Assembly (NCBI GenBank): GCA_036504155.1
Contig: DASXVQ010000020.1
Span: 1-64,000, forward strand
Direction: 5' to 3'
Origin: JACRCT01 sp036504155
GTDB lineage: Bacteria > Myxococcota > Myxococcia > Myxococcales > UBA5297
DNA: 64,000 bases
Below the pieces are notes generated by a model. It was not told where the DNA came from. It was given only the letters and a program-made list of their open reading frames with translations, and searched no databases. Below are positions 53,260 through 61,378 of this stretch, one piece after another; the stretch's first letter is position 1; each line of letters opens with the position of its first letter. A program made the translations under genes and the position numbers.

Positions 53260-55875
53260 ATGCGCACCAACTGGATGACGAGACTCGCTTCGCTCTGCCT
53301 GGTGGCCCTGGCTCTCTCCGGCTGCCCCAACGAGGCCGCGGCGCCCGGCGGGGCGGACGGCAACGGCGCGTTCGCCGGCGACGGCTCGGTCGCCGCGGCC
53401 GACGGCTCGATCCCGGCGCAGGCCTACGACGCCGGAGTTTGCGGCAACCCCGGCCAGCCCTGCTGTCCCGGCTCGGCCTGCACCAACGGAACCTGTCAGG
53501 CCGGCTCCTGCGTCGCCCCCGCCTGCGGCGGCCTCGGCGAGCAGTGCTGCGCCGGGGGCACCTCCTGCACCGCGGCGGGCACGGTCTGCTCCGCGGGCAA
53601 CACCTGCGCGGCCTGCGGCGCGGCCGGCCAGCCCTGCTGCGGGGGCGCCTCCTGCTCCGCCTCCGGGGCCACCTGCCGCGGCGGGCTGTGCATCCTCTGC
53701 GGCGGCCTGGGCGACGCCTGCTGCGCCGGCTCCACCTGCGCCAGCGCCGACGCCGTCTGCCGCAACAACGTCTGCGCCTCCTGCGGCGGCGGCGGCGAGT
53801 TCTGCTGCGCGATGAACGCCTGCGCCTCCGGCGGCTGCTGCGTCGGCGGCTCGTGCACCAACGCCGGGGCCGGCTGCTCGGTGGGCGGCACCTGCGCCGG
53901 GGGCAGCTGCGGCACCTGCGGCGGCGCCGGCGAGGCCTGCTGCGCCGGCAGCCAGTGCACCGCCACCGGCGTCAACTGCCGCAACGGCACCTGCGCGGTC
54001 TGCGGCGGCGCCGGCCAGCCCTGCTGCGCCAACGACGCCTGCGGCGGCGGCACCACCTGCCGCAACGGCACCTGCGCCACCTGCGGCGAGGTCGGCTCGC
54101 CCTGCTGCGCCGGCGACGCCTGCGGCTCGGGCTGCTGCGACTCGGCGGGGACGCGCCTGTGCATCGCCGCCGGCGCCAGCTGCGACGCCGGCGACCTGTG
54201 CCTGGCGAGCGGCGCCTGCGCCGGCTGCGGCGGCGACGGCCAGCCCTGCTGCCCGGGCGACGGCTGCAACGCCGGCTGCTGCGACGCCACCAACCCCGCG
54301 GACAAGGTCTGCCGCGGCGTGGGGCGCCCCTGCGGCGCCACCAGCGTCTGCACCGCGGCCAACACCTGCTCGGCCTGCGGCGCGGTGGGCGGCGCCTGCT
54401 GCCCCAACGGCGCCTGCGGGGCCGACGCCCGCTGCACCAACGGCACCTGCCAGGCCTGCGGCGGCGCCGGCGAGCCGTGCTGCGCCAACGCGGCCTGCGC
54501 CAGCGGCAACCGCTGCGCCAACGGGACCTGCCAGGCCTGCGGCGCGGCCGGCCAGCCCTGCTGCGCGGGCGACGCCTGCACCGGCGCCGACACCGTCTGC
54601 CAGAACGGCTCCTGCCGCAACTGCGGCGCCGCGGGAGAGCCCTGCTGCGCCGGCAACGCCTGCACCGCCGCCGACTCGCGCTGCAACGCCGCCACCCGCC
54701 AGTGCGAGGCCTGCGGCGGCTCGGGCCAGCCCTGCTGTGCGAACGGCTCCTGCGCCGGCGGCGGCTGCTGCATCGCCTCGGCGGGCGGCGGCACCTGCAC
54801 CTCCTCCGGCGTCGCCTGCCCGGCGGCCGCCGGCGGCGGGACCTGCGCCGCGGGCAGCTGCGGCACCTGCGGCGCCGCCGGGCAGAGCTGCTGCGGCGCG
54901 CCGGCGACCCTGTGCACCGCCCCGTCCACGGCCTGCGCCGGCGGCACCTGCGCCACCTGCGGCGGTCCCGGCCAGCCCTGCTGCGCGGGCAACGCCTGCG
55001 CCTCCGGCTGCTGCAGCGCGGGCCAGTGCGTCGCCAGCGGCGCCTCGTGCTCGGCGACCGAGGTCTGCGGCGCCAGCGGCCAGTGCGCCGGCTGCGGCGG
55101 CCCCTACGCCCCGCCCTGCCCCTCCGGCGGCTGCGCGGCCGGGGCCTGCCTCGACGGCCCGACCTGCGTGCCCGCCGGCGAGTCGGGCGCCGCCTCCGGC
55201 CAGGTGTGCGTCGCCGGCGCCTTCCAGGCCTGCGGCAGCGCCGGCCGGCCCTGCTGCGCCAACACCACCTGCGGCGCCGGCGAGTGCTGCTCCGGGCAGC
55301 TGTGCGTCGCCGCGGGCTCGGCCTGCACCGCCGGGCTGGGCACCTGCGGCGGCAACGGCTGCACCGCCAACGGCGACACCTGCGGCGGGGCCAACCAGCC
55401 CTGCTGCAACGGCGGCGCCCGGGCCAACGACTTCTGCACCGCCTCCGGGCTGGTGTGCGCCGGCGACTGCCGCGCCTGCGGCGGCGCGGGCGAGCGCTGC
55501 TGCGAGGGCAACTGGTGCGCGGGCGGCGGCTGCTGCGCCAGCGACCGCTGCGTCGCGAGCGGCGGCGGCTGCGGCGCCGGCTCCGGCACCTGCCAGTCCG
55601 GCAGCTGCCTCACCGCGCTCGGGCCCTGCGGCGGCCTGGACCAGGTGCAGTGCGTGACCGGCTGCACCGCGCCCTACACCACCGCCAGCGGCGGGCGCTG
55701 CCTCGCCTGCGGCGGCAAGGGCGAGCGCTGCTGCCCGTCGGACCAGAACGACTACTGCGGCGCGGGCTTCGTCTGCGACGGCACCAACTGCGCCGACTGC
55801 GGCGGGCCGGGCCAGCCGTGCTGCCTGGGAGCGTCCTGCGCCAGCGGCACCTGCAACAACGGCCAGTGCCCCTGA
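53260..55875 (+). CDS. Very large Cys-rich modular lipoprotein
   Basis: 871 aa. Lipobox LSGC, a 40-residue Ala/Gly/Asp linker, and then about 21 modules of roughly 28-45 residues, each with a CGxxGxxCC core (CGNPGQPCC, CGGLGEQCC, CGAAGQPCC and so on), followed by further single Cys. Roughly one residue in five is Cys. AGGAGGT is 4 bp before the ATG. Almost every Cys must be disulfide-bonded or metal-bound. Probably cell-surface and protease-resistant; no known function. Modules look duplicated: several are near-identical. Confidence 0.8.
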   Translation: MRTNWMTRLASLCLVALALSGCPNEAAAPGGADGNGAFAGDGSVAAADGSIPAQAYDAGVCGNPGQPCCPGSACTNGTCQAGSCVAPACGGLGEQCCAGGTSCTAAGTVCSAGNTCAACGAAGQPCCGGASCSASGATCRGGLCILCGGLGDACCAGSTCASADAVCRNNVCASCGGGGEFCCAMNACASGGCCVGGSCTNAGAGCSVGGTCAGGSCGTCGGAGEACCAGSQCTATGVNCRNGTCAVCGGAGQPCCANDACGGGTTCRNGTCATCGEVGSPCCAGDACGSGCCDSAGTRLCIAAGASCDAGDLCLASGACAGCGGDGQPCCPGDGCNAGCCDATNPADKVCRGVGRPCGATSVCTAANTCSACGAVGGACCPNGACGADARCTNGTCQACGGAGEPCCANAACASGNRCANGTCQACGAAGQPCCAGDACTGADTVCQNGSCRNCGAAGEPCCAGNACTAADSRCNAATRQCEACGGSGQPCCANGSCAGGGCCIASAGGGTCTSSGVACPAAAGGGTCAAGSCGTCGAAGQSCCGAPATLCTAPSTACAGGTCATCGGPGQPCCAGNACASGCCSAGQCVASGASCSATEVCGASGQCAGCGGPYAPPCPSGGCAAGACLDGPTCVPAGESGAASGQVCVAGAFQACGSAGRPCCANTTCGAGECCSGQLCVAAGSACTAGLGTCGGNGCTANGDTCGGANQPCCNGGARANDFCTASGLVCAGDCRACGGAGERCCEGNWCAGGGCCASDRCVASGGGCGAGSGTCQSGSCLTALGPCGGLDQVQCVTGCTAPYTTASGGRCLACGGKGERCCPSDQNDYCGAGFVCDGTNCADCGGPGQPCCLGASCASGTCNNGQCP

Positions 55876-55895
55876 GCTGAGGCGGTAGGCCAGGG

Positions 55896-55947
55896 CTCGC
55901 GCTCCCTGCGGGCAGGGTTTTGAAAACCTGCACCGCAGGGAGGCGAG
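55896..55947. terminator. Strong palindrome between convergent genes
   Basis: CTCCCTGCGG (55902-55911) pairs with CCGCAGGGAG (55933-55942), extendable by about five pairs with a 1-base bulge. An inner pairing GGTTTT/AAAACC fills the loop. It lies between the Cys-rich lipoprotein (+) and the cytochrome gene (-), so it can act on both transcripts. It has no U-run, so intrinsic termination is inferred only from position and shape. Confidence 0.5.
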
Positions 55948-55950
55948 GTC

Positions 55951-57396
55951 CTACAGAGCGTAGAGGTAGGCGACCAGGTCGGCCTTCTCGGCGGCGGCGA
56001 GCTTGAGCCCGAGCACGAGGTTGAAGAACTCCACGGTGTCGTCGAGGGTGAGCAGCCGGTCGTCGTGCAGGTAGGGCGGGCTCTCCTTGATGCCGCGCAG
56101 CGGGAAGGTCTTGATCTTCCCGTCCGCCACCGCCATCCGCCCGGAGACGAGGACCGGCTCGAAGAAGCGCTCGGTCTTCAGGTCGTGCATGAAGTTGTCG
56201 CTGAGGATGGGCCCGGGGTGGCAGGCGGCGCAGCGGCCCTTGCCCGCGAAGACGGCCTCCCCGCGCAGCTCGGCCTCGCTGGCCTTGGCCGGGTCCAGCC
56301 GTCCGAAGACGTCCAGCTTGGGCGCGGGCGGGAAGTCGAGCAGCTCCTGGAACTCGGCCATGGCGTGCACCTCGCTGCCGCGCTCCAGGATGTGCACGCC
56401 CTTCTTCTGGGCCACCACCGGGTCCCCGTCGAAGTAGGCCGCGCGCTGCTCGAACTCGGTGAAGTCCTCCACCGTGCGCAGCGCCCGCTGCGAGCCGAAC
56501 AGCCGCTGCTGGTTGACCCCGCGCAGGCTCGGCGTCTCGATGCGCCGGCGGAAGGGCTGCGGACGGATGTCGCCGACGAGGTGGGTGGCGCCGTTGGTGT
56601 GGCCGTTGGCGTGGCAGTCGAAGCAGGCCACGCCCTGGCTCGGCCGGGCGCTGCGCCGGTCGGCGGTGAGGTTGAACTGCTGCTGCGGGAACTGCGAGAC
56701 CAGCAGGCGCAGGCCGTCGAGCTGCTTGGGGTTCAAGAGGCCGTTGAAGAGCCGGTAGAAGTTCTGGGAGGTGACCAGCTCCCCCTGCGAGACGTCGCCC
56801 AGGTCCGGCCGGGTGGTCAGGAAGATCGCCGCCGGGAACTCGGGCAGCAGGTGGTCGGGCAGGTCGAAGGAGACGTCGAAGCGCTCGAGGTCGCGGCCCT
56901 CCTGGCGCTTGACCTCCTTGATCTGCGGGTCCGGGAAGACCATCCCGCCCTCCTCGTGGAGCGGGTGCGGCAGCGGCAGGAAGCCCTTGGGGTACAGGCC
57001 GCGCTTGCGGATCTCCTCCGGGCTCAGCGCCGCGAGCTGATCCCAGCTCGTGCCGGCGGGCAGCTTCACGCGCACGCCGGCCTGCACCGGCTTGCCGCGG
57101 CTCATCGTCACGCCCTTGGCCGGGCGGTCCGCGAGGTCGTAGCGGTCGGCGAGCAGGGCCTTCTGCTTCTGCATCACCTGGGGCTTCGCCGCGCTGGCCT
57201 TCTTGAAGAGCACCTCGATGTCCGGGTCCTGGGCGACCGGGGCGTAGCTGGTGGCCCCGCGCCTGGGGACGGGCAGCTCCGCGGGCGAGCGGGTCGGGCC
57301 CTGCGTGGGCGCCTTGTCGGCGGCCAGCGCTGCGGCGGCGAGGGCGAGGACGGGGACGGCGCACAGCAGCGCCAGGCGCCGGGGCTGGGTTCTCAT
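55951..57396 (-). CDS. Di-haem c-type cytochrome (peroxidase/MauG-like)
   Basis: 481 aa. Signal peptide (RRLALLCAVPVLALAAAALA). Two CxxCH haem sites are present: CFDCH in the middle and CAACH near the C-terminus. VGDIRPQPFRRRIETPSLRGVN, TFPLRGIKESPPYLHDDRLLTLDDTVEFFN and the helix KADLVAYLYAL are features of di-haem peroxidase-like cytochromes. ATG at 57396 opens the signal peptide with GGGAG upstream. It should be periplasmic; the electron donor is unknown. Confidence 0.82.
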   Translation of the reverse strand: MRTQPRRLALLCAVPVLALAAAALAADKAPTQGPTRSPAELPVPRRGATSYAPVAQDPDIEVLFKKASAAKPQVMQKQKALLADRYDLADRPAKGVTMSRGKPVQAGVRVKLPAGTSWDQLAALSPEEIRKRGLYPKGFLPLPHPLHEEGGMVFPDPQIKEVKRQEGRDLERFDVSFDLPDHLLPEFPAAIFLTTRPDLGDVSQGELVTSQNFYRLFNGLLNPKQLDGLRLLVSQFPQQQFNLTADRRSARPSQGVACFDCHANGHTNGATHLVGDIRPQPFRRRIETPSLRGVNQQRLFGSQRALRTVEDFTEFEQRAAYFDGDPVVAQKKGVHILERGSEVHAMAEFQELLDFPPAPKLDVFGRLDPAKASEAELRGEAVFAGKGRCAACHPGPILSDNFMHDLKTERFFEPVLVSGRMAVADGKIKTFPLRGIKESPPYLHDDRLLTLDDTVEFFNLVLGLKLAAAEKADLVAYLYAL

Positions 57397-57603
57397 GGGG
57401 CTCCCTGCTGCCGAGTCGGGTCGATGCCGGGGCGCTCGGCCGCCTTCAGCGCGGCGCAGTAGGCCGGCGAAGGCGGGGCGCTTCAACGGCGGCCGCGGGA
57501 GGATTCGCGGCGCAGTCCGCCTGAGGACGCCGTGGCCTGACCAACACCGCCGGGGCGTCGCGGCCAGCCCGCCGCAGGGCAGCGCCGGGGCTGCCTGACG
57601 CGG

Positions 57604-58845
57604 CTATCGAGCGTCGCGCCCGGGGTCTATCTCCACCAGTTCCTGGCCCTGCACGCGCAGCCGGTGCGGGCTGCCCACCGGGTAGCGCAGGAACTCCTCG
57701 GGCGTGGCGCAGACGTGCGGGAAGCTCCGGTCGCCGTCCTTGCCCGGCGCCACGAAGTCCACCCGGTAGCAGGCCTCCCGGGCGCTGCGCTCCGTCTCGC
57801 CCTCCTCCAGGCGGACCCCGGCGTTGATCTCCTCGTCGGCGGGCCAGCGCAGGTCGGTGGTGGCGGCGCCCGCGGCCTTCACCACGCGGTTCGGCTTCCA
57901 CTCCCACGCCTTCCAGCTGAAGTACTCGGCGTAGCGCGGCTCGCTGCGGTACCTGGGCACCTGCCGCGACTTGCGCACGTCCTTGTACTTGGTGACCTGC
58001 CGGGTCTTCCTCTTGTCGCAGTACTTGGTCTTGCAGCTCCTGCTGCCGCCGCTGCAGGTGGTCTTGCAGGTCGCGAAGCCGTTCTTGTTGGGCGTGCACT
58101 TCTCGCTGCAGCTCTTGCTGCTCGTGGTGCAGGTCTCGCCGCAGGACTCGCGCTCGGTGTAGGTCTCGGTCTTGGTCCCGTCCTGCTCCTTCACCGTGTA
58201 GTGCTCGGTCTCGTAGTGGTCGACGACCTGCTCGCGGTGGTGCTCGCGCGGGCCCAGCGACTTGACGCCGTTGGCCTGCGGCGGCCTGGCCTCCGCGAAG
58301 CCCTCGTGCCCCACCACCTGCCAGCGGTCCACCTTCACCCGCTGCTCCCAGGCCACCGAGGCGACCCTGGCCTCGAGGATCTCCGGCTTGCCGAGGTGCC
58401 AGATGCAGGCGCCGCAGCCGCCGCAGCTGAGCACCATGCAGGCGAAGGCGATCGCCATCTGCCTGGGCGTGGCCTTGGGGCGCGGCGGTGCAGCCGCGGG
58501 GGCTGAAGCGGCCCGTGCCGCCGGGTCTGGGACCGCCGCCGCGGGCTCGTCGAGCGCGTCGAGCGAGGTGCCTTCCTTCTTGGAGGCGCCGCAGCTCTTG
58601 CAGGCGCCGTCGTCGCTGCGCTGGTCGCTGCCGCAGAAGCCGCAGCGCCAGTGGGCCCCCGCGGTGGCCAGGGCCAAGAGCGCCGGGTCGGTCACGGTCG
58701 GCGCCGCCGCCGTGTCGTCCGGCATGAACCACTCTTCGCTGCCGTCCTTCGGGTTCTTGCACGACGGGCAGACCGAGTGGCGCCCGAGGTTCCGGGCGCC
58801 GCAGGAGGTGCACTTCCACAGCATCTCGATCTGCCGCTCGCTCAT
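57604..58845 (-). CDS. Membrane protein with two N-terminal zinc ribbons
   Basis: 413 aa. Two rubredoxin/zinc-ribbon-like Cys pairs at the N-terminus (CTSCGARN...CPSCKN and CGFCGSDQ...CKSCGAS), an Ala/Pro-rich linker, one transmembrane helix (MAIAFACMVLSCGGCGACIWHL), then an outside part with a basic Cys-rich stretch (CGETCTTSSKSCSEKCTPNKNGFATCKTTC). The final 100 residues are YAEYFSWKAWEWKPN plus a C-terminal domain. The zinc ribbons would face the cytosol and the Cys-rich stretch the periplasm. Function unknown. Confidence 0.7.
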   Translation of the reverse strand: MSERQIEMLWKCTSCGARNLGRHSVCPSCKNPKDGSEEWFMPDDTAAAPTVTDPALLALATAGAHWRCGFCGSDQRSDDGACKSCGASKKEGTSLDALDEPAAAVPDPAARAASAPAAAPPRPKATPRQMAIAFACMVLSCGGCGACIWHLGKPEILEARVASVAWEQRVKVDRWQVVGHEGFAEARPPQANGVKSLGPREHHREQVVDHYETEHYTVKEQDGTKTETYTERESCGETCTTSSKSCSEKCTPNKNGFATCKTTCSGGSRSCKTKYCDKRKTRQVTKYKDVRKSRQVPRYRSEPRYAEYFSWKAWEWKPNRVVKAAGAATTDLRWPADEEINAGVRLEEGETERSAREACYRVDFVAPGKDGDRSFPHVCATPEEFLRYPVGSPHRLRVQGQELVEIDPGRDAR

Positions 58846-58971
58846 GGAAGGTGGCCCCCGCCGGTCGGTCGATGCGCCTCGAACGTGGCGCCGACGTGGC
58901 TCCGCCGGCGACCCGAGGTGGATCGCCGGCGGAGACCTACGACTTGGAACGAACCTGGGACTTGGACTCGA

Positions 58972-60093
58972 TCACGGCCCCGGCGGCGGGATGGTGCCGA
59001 CCACGCCGTCGACGAGGTCCATCATGCCCAGCATATCCGCGTCGGACATCTTGGCGCCTTCGGCCAGCCACTCGGCGCCGCCCTGCTTCTTGAGCGGGCC
59101 CCAGAACACGTCGAACTTCTTGTCGACGAGGTCCTTCTTCGTCGCGGCCACCAGGTCCTTCACGTCCTGCGGGACCTTGGTGCTGTACGGGCCGATGTCG
59201 ACGATGCCGGAGCCGAGGTCGCCCCACCACGACTGCGACTTCCAGGTGCCCTTCTGCACCGCCTCGATGCGATCCTTGTAGTAGACCTCCCAGTGCCAGA
59301 TGGGCGTGGTCAGGACGGTGTCCGGCGCCACCGGAACCATGTCGGCGTTGTACCCGATGGCGTACTTGCCGGCGGCCCGCGCCTTCTCCACCGTCGCGGT
59401 GCTGTCCTGGTGCTGCGCCAGCACGTCGCAGCCGGCGTCGAGAAGCTTCTGCGCGGCCGCGCCCTCGAGGCCCGGCTCGTACCAGGTCGAGGTCCACTCC
59501 ACCTGCACCGTGGCGGTCGGGTTCACCTTGCGAACGCCGAGGGTGAAGGCGTTCATCATGCGGATGACCTCGGGGATCGGGAAGGCCGCGACGTAGCCGA
59601 TCTTGCCGTTGGTGGTCATCTTGCCGGCCACCAGGCCCGACAGGTAGCGCGCCTGGTACATGCGGCCGAAGTAGTTCGACATGTTCTCGGCGGTCTTGTA
59701 GCCGGAGCAGTGCTCGAACTTGACGTCCTTGTGCTTGTTGGCCGCCTCGAGCGTCGCGTCCATGTAGCCGAAGCTGGTGGTGAAGATGAGCTGGTTGCCG
59801 TCGGCGACGAGCTGGTCGAGGACCGGCACCGCGTCCGGGCCTTCCGGCACGTTGTCCTTGTAGATCATCTCCACGTTGGTCAGCTCCGCCATGGCCTTCT
59901 TGCGCCCCTGGTCGTGCGCGTAGGTCCAGCCGATGTCGCCGGGCGTGGTGATGTACACGAAGGCGACCTTCAGCAGCGGCACGCCGGTGTCCGGATCCCC
60001 CGCGGCTCCGGGGGGGCAGCCGGTGCCCAACCCGACGGCCGCGACGGCCAGGGCCGCTGCCGCCACCAGCCACCTCTTGCGATTCTTGAACAT
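58972..60093 (-). CDS. BMP-family substrate-binding lipoprotein
   Basis: 373 aa. Lipobox LGTGC. VAFVYITTPGDIGWTYAHDQGRK, ADGNQLIFTTSFGYMDATLEAA, GKIGYVAAFPIPEVIRMMNAFTLG and the final DIGPYSTKVPQDV match the BMP (PnrA/Med) family that binds nucleosides or small ligands. No ABC permease is adjacent. It is the last gene in the run of minus-strand uptake proteins and has a 73-bp gap with direct repeats upstream. Confidence 0.85.
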   Translation of the reverse strand: MFKNRKRWLVAAAALAVAAVGLGTGCPPGAAGDPDTGVPLLKVAFVYITTPGDIGWTYAHDQGRKKAMAELTNVEMIYKDNVPEGPDAVPVLDQLVADGNQLIFTTSFGYMDATLEAANKHKDVKFEHCSGYKTAENMSNYFGRMYQARYLSGLVAGKMTTNGKIGYVAAFPIPEVIRMMNAFTLGVRKVNPTATVQVEWTSTWYEPGLEGAAAQKLLDAGCDVLAQHQDSTATVEKARAAGKYAIGYNADMVPVAPDTVLTTPIWHWEVYYKDRIEAVQKGTWKSQSWWGDLGSGIVDIGPYSTKVPQDVKDLVAATKKDLVDKKFDVFWGPLKKQGGAEWLAEGAKMSDADMLGMMDLVDGVVGTIPPPGP

Positions 60094-60118
60094 GGTCTCC
60101 CCTTTCGACTGCGCCACT

Positions 60119-60155
60119 GCTTCCCCGTGAGGCTTCCTCGGTCGCTTCCCCGTGA
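60119..60155. promoter_or_regulatory. Direct repeats upstream of BMP gene
   Basis: GCTTCCCCGTGA occurs at 60119-60130 and 60144-60155, a 25-bp period. It is the only notable content of the short gap between the two substrate-binding genes and could be an operator for the BMP gene. Confidence 0.35.
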
Positions 60156-60166
60156 AACGACCGTCC

Positions 60167-61375
60167 CTACCGGACGATGCTGCTTGCCGAAACTCGCCAG
60201 AAGCCGACCTGCCGCAAGGTCACGTCCCCGTTGGCGTCGAAGTCGATGGCCCCCGAGGCGCCGTCGTAGTCGACGTCCTCGCCGGCCGCGACCCGCTCCA
60301 GGCCCGCGCCCAGCTCGTCCCAGCGCACCTTGGCGCCCGGGGGCGAGGCCACCTCGAACAGCGCCGCGCGGATCTGGTCGCCGCTCGGCTCGGCCCCGGC
60401 GAGCTTGGTCGCGCGCTCGATGGCCAGCGCCATCAGCGCCATGGCGTCGTAGTAGAAGTACGCCGACTGGGCCGGCGGGCCGCCCACGGCGTCGGCGTAG
60501 GCCTTGGCGAACGAGCCGTCGGCGTCGCCCGAGAGCGCGCTGACCCCCACCGCGCCCTCCAGCGCCCCCGCGGGCACGCCCCGGACGAAGACCTCGGTCA
60601 TCAGCGTCGGCGCCAGGTAGAGGCGGGCGTTTCCGCCCAGCAGCTTCCAGTCGCTCACCAGCCGCGCCCCGGTCAGCGGGTCGGCCACGATGAGCAGGGC
60701 CTGGGGCTTGTAGGGGAGCACCTCGTTGAGGACGGCGCGGTAGTCGCGCTCGCCCGGCTGCACGGTCACCGGCGCCGCCAGGTGGCCGGGGGACTTGAGC
60801 GTGCCGCCCAGGCCGCGGTAGGCGATGACGGCGGAGCTGACGAAGGCCGTCCCGAAGTCGTTGGGCACGAAGAGGAAGCTCGCCGTCTCCATGCCGTCCG
60901 CGTGCATGCGCTCCGCCAGCGCGGTGGCGGTCACCTGCGTCGACGGGCAGGTGCGGAAGAAGTAGCCGCCGTCGTCGATGGTGGTGAAGCGCGGCGAGGT
61001 GATGCCGCCGGAGATCTCGACCAGCTTCTTCTCCCGGGCCAGCTCCACCATCGTCGTGGCGACGTCCTCCTCCTCGGGTCCGATGATCCCCTTCACGTCG
61101 TAGTCGGCCAGCAGCTTCTTGGCCGCCTCGACGCCGGTCGCCGCGTTGGAGCGCGTGTCCTTGATCGCCAGGGTGATGGGCTTGCCCGCCACCCCGCCGG
61201 CGAGGTTGATCCGCTCGGCGGCCATCAGCACCGCCGACTCCGCGTGGCCGCCCGAGTCGGCCAGGGTCCCGGTGCGCGGCAGCAAGAGCCCGATGGACAG
61301 CCCTTCCTCCTTCGGCGCCGGGCAGGCAGCCAGGAGCACCAGCAGCAACGCGAGCGGCGGGTCCGTCCGGCGCAT
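60167..61375 (-). CDS. LivJ-type (branched-chain amino-acid family) substrate-binding lipoprotein
   Basis: 402 aa. Lipobox LLAAC at residues 15-18. Type I periplasmic binding protein: LLLPRTGTLADSGGHAESAVLMAAERIN, GVAGKPITLAIKDTRSNAATG, SFLFVPNDFGTAFV and QSAYFYYDAMALMALAIERA. A C-terminal YDGASGAIDFDANGDVTLRQVGFWRVSAS module closes it. No permease or ATPase is adjacent. The start is 3 bp after the TonB receptor stop, so they share a transcript. Confidence 0.87.
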   Translation of the reverse strand: MRRTDPPLALLLVLLAACPAPKEEGLSIGLLLPRTGTLADSGGHAESAVLMAAERINLAGGVAGKPITLAIKDTRSNAATGVEAAKKLLADYDVKGIIGPEEEDVATTMVELAREKKLVEISGGITSPRFTTIDDGGYFFRTCPSTQVTATALAERMHADGMETASFLFVPNDFGTAFVSSAVIAYRGLGGTLKSPGHLAAPVTVQPGERDYRAVLNEVLPYKPQALLIVADPLTGARLVSDWKLLGGNARLYLAPTLMTEVFVRGVPAGALEGAVGVSALSGDADGSFAKAYADAVGGPPAQSAYFYYDAMALMALAIERATKLAGAEPSGDQIRAALFEVASPPGAKVRWDELGAGLERVAAGEDVDYDGASGAIDFDANGDVTLRQVGFWRVSASSIVR

Positions 61376-61378
61376 CTT

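Noticed and set aside
53220..55880. An 886-residue alternative + frame and a 498-residue antisense frame over the Cys-rich gene
   Set aside because: They are Arg/Leu- or Gln/Pro-rich readings of the same repeats; only the Cys frame has a signal peptide and Shine-Dalgarno.
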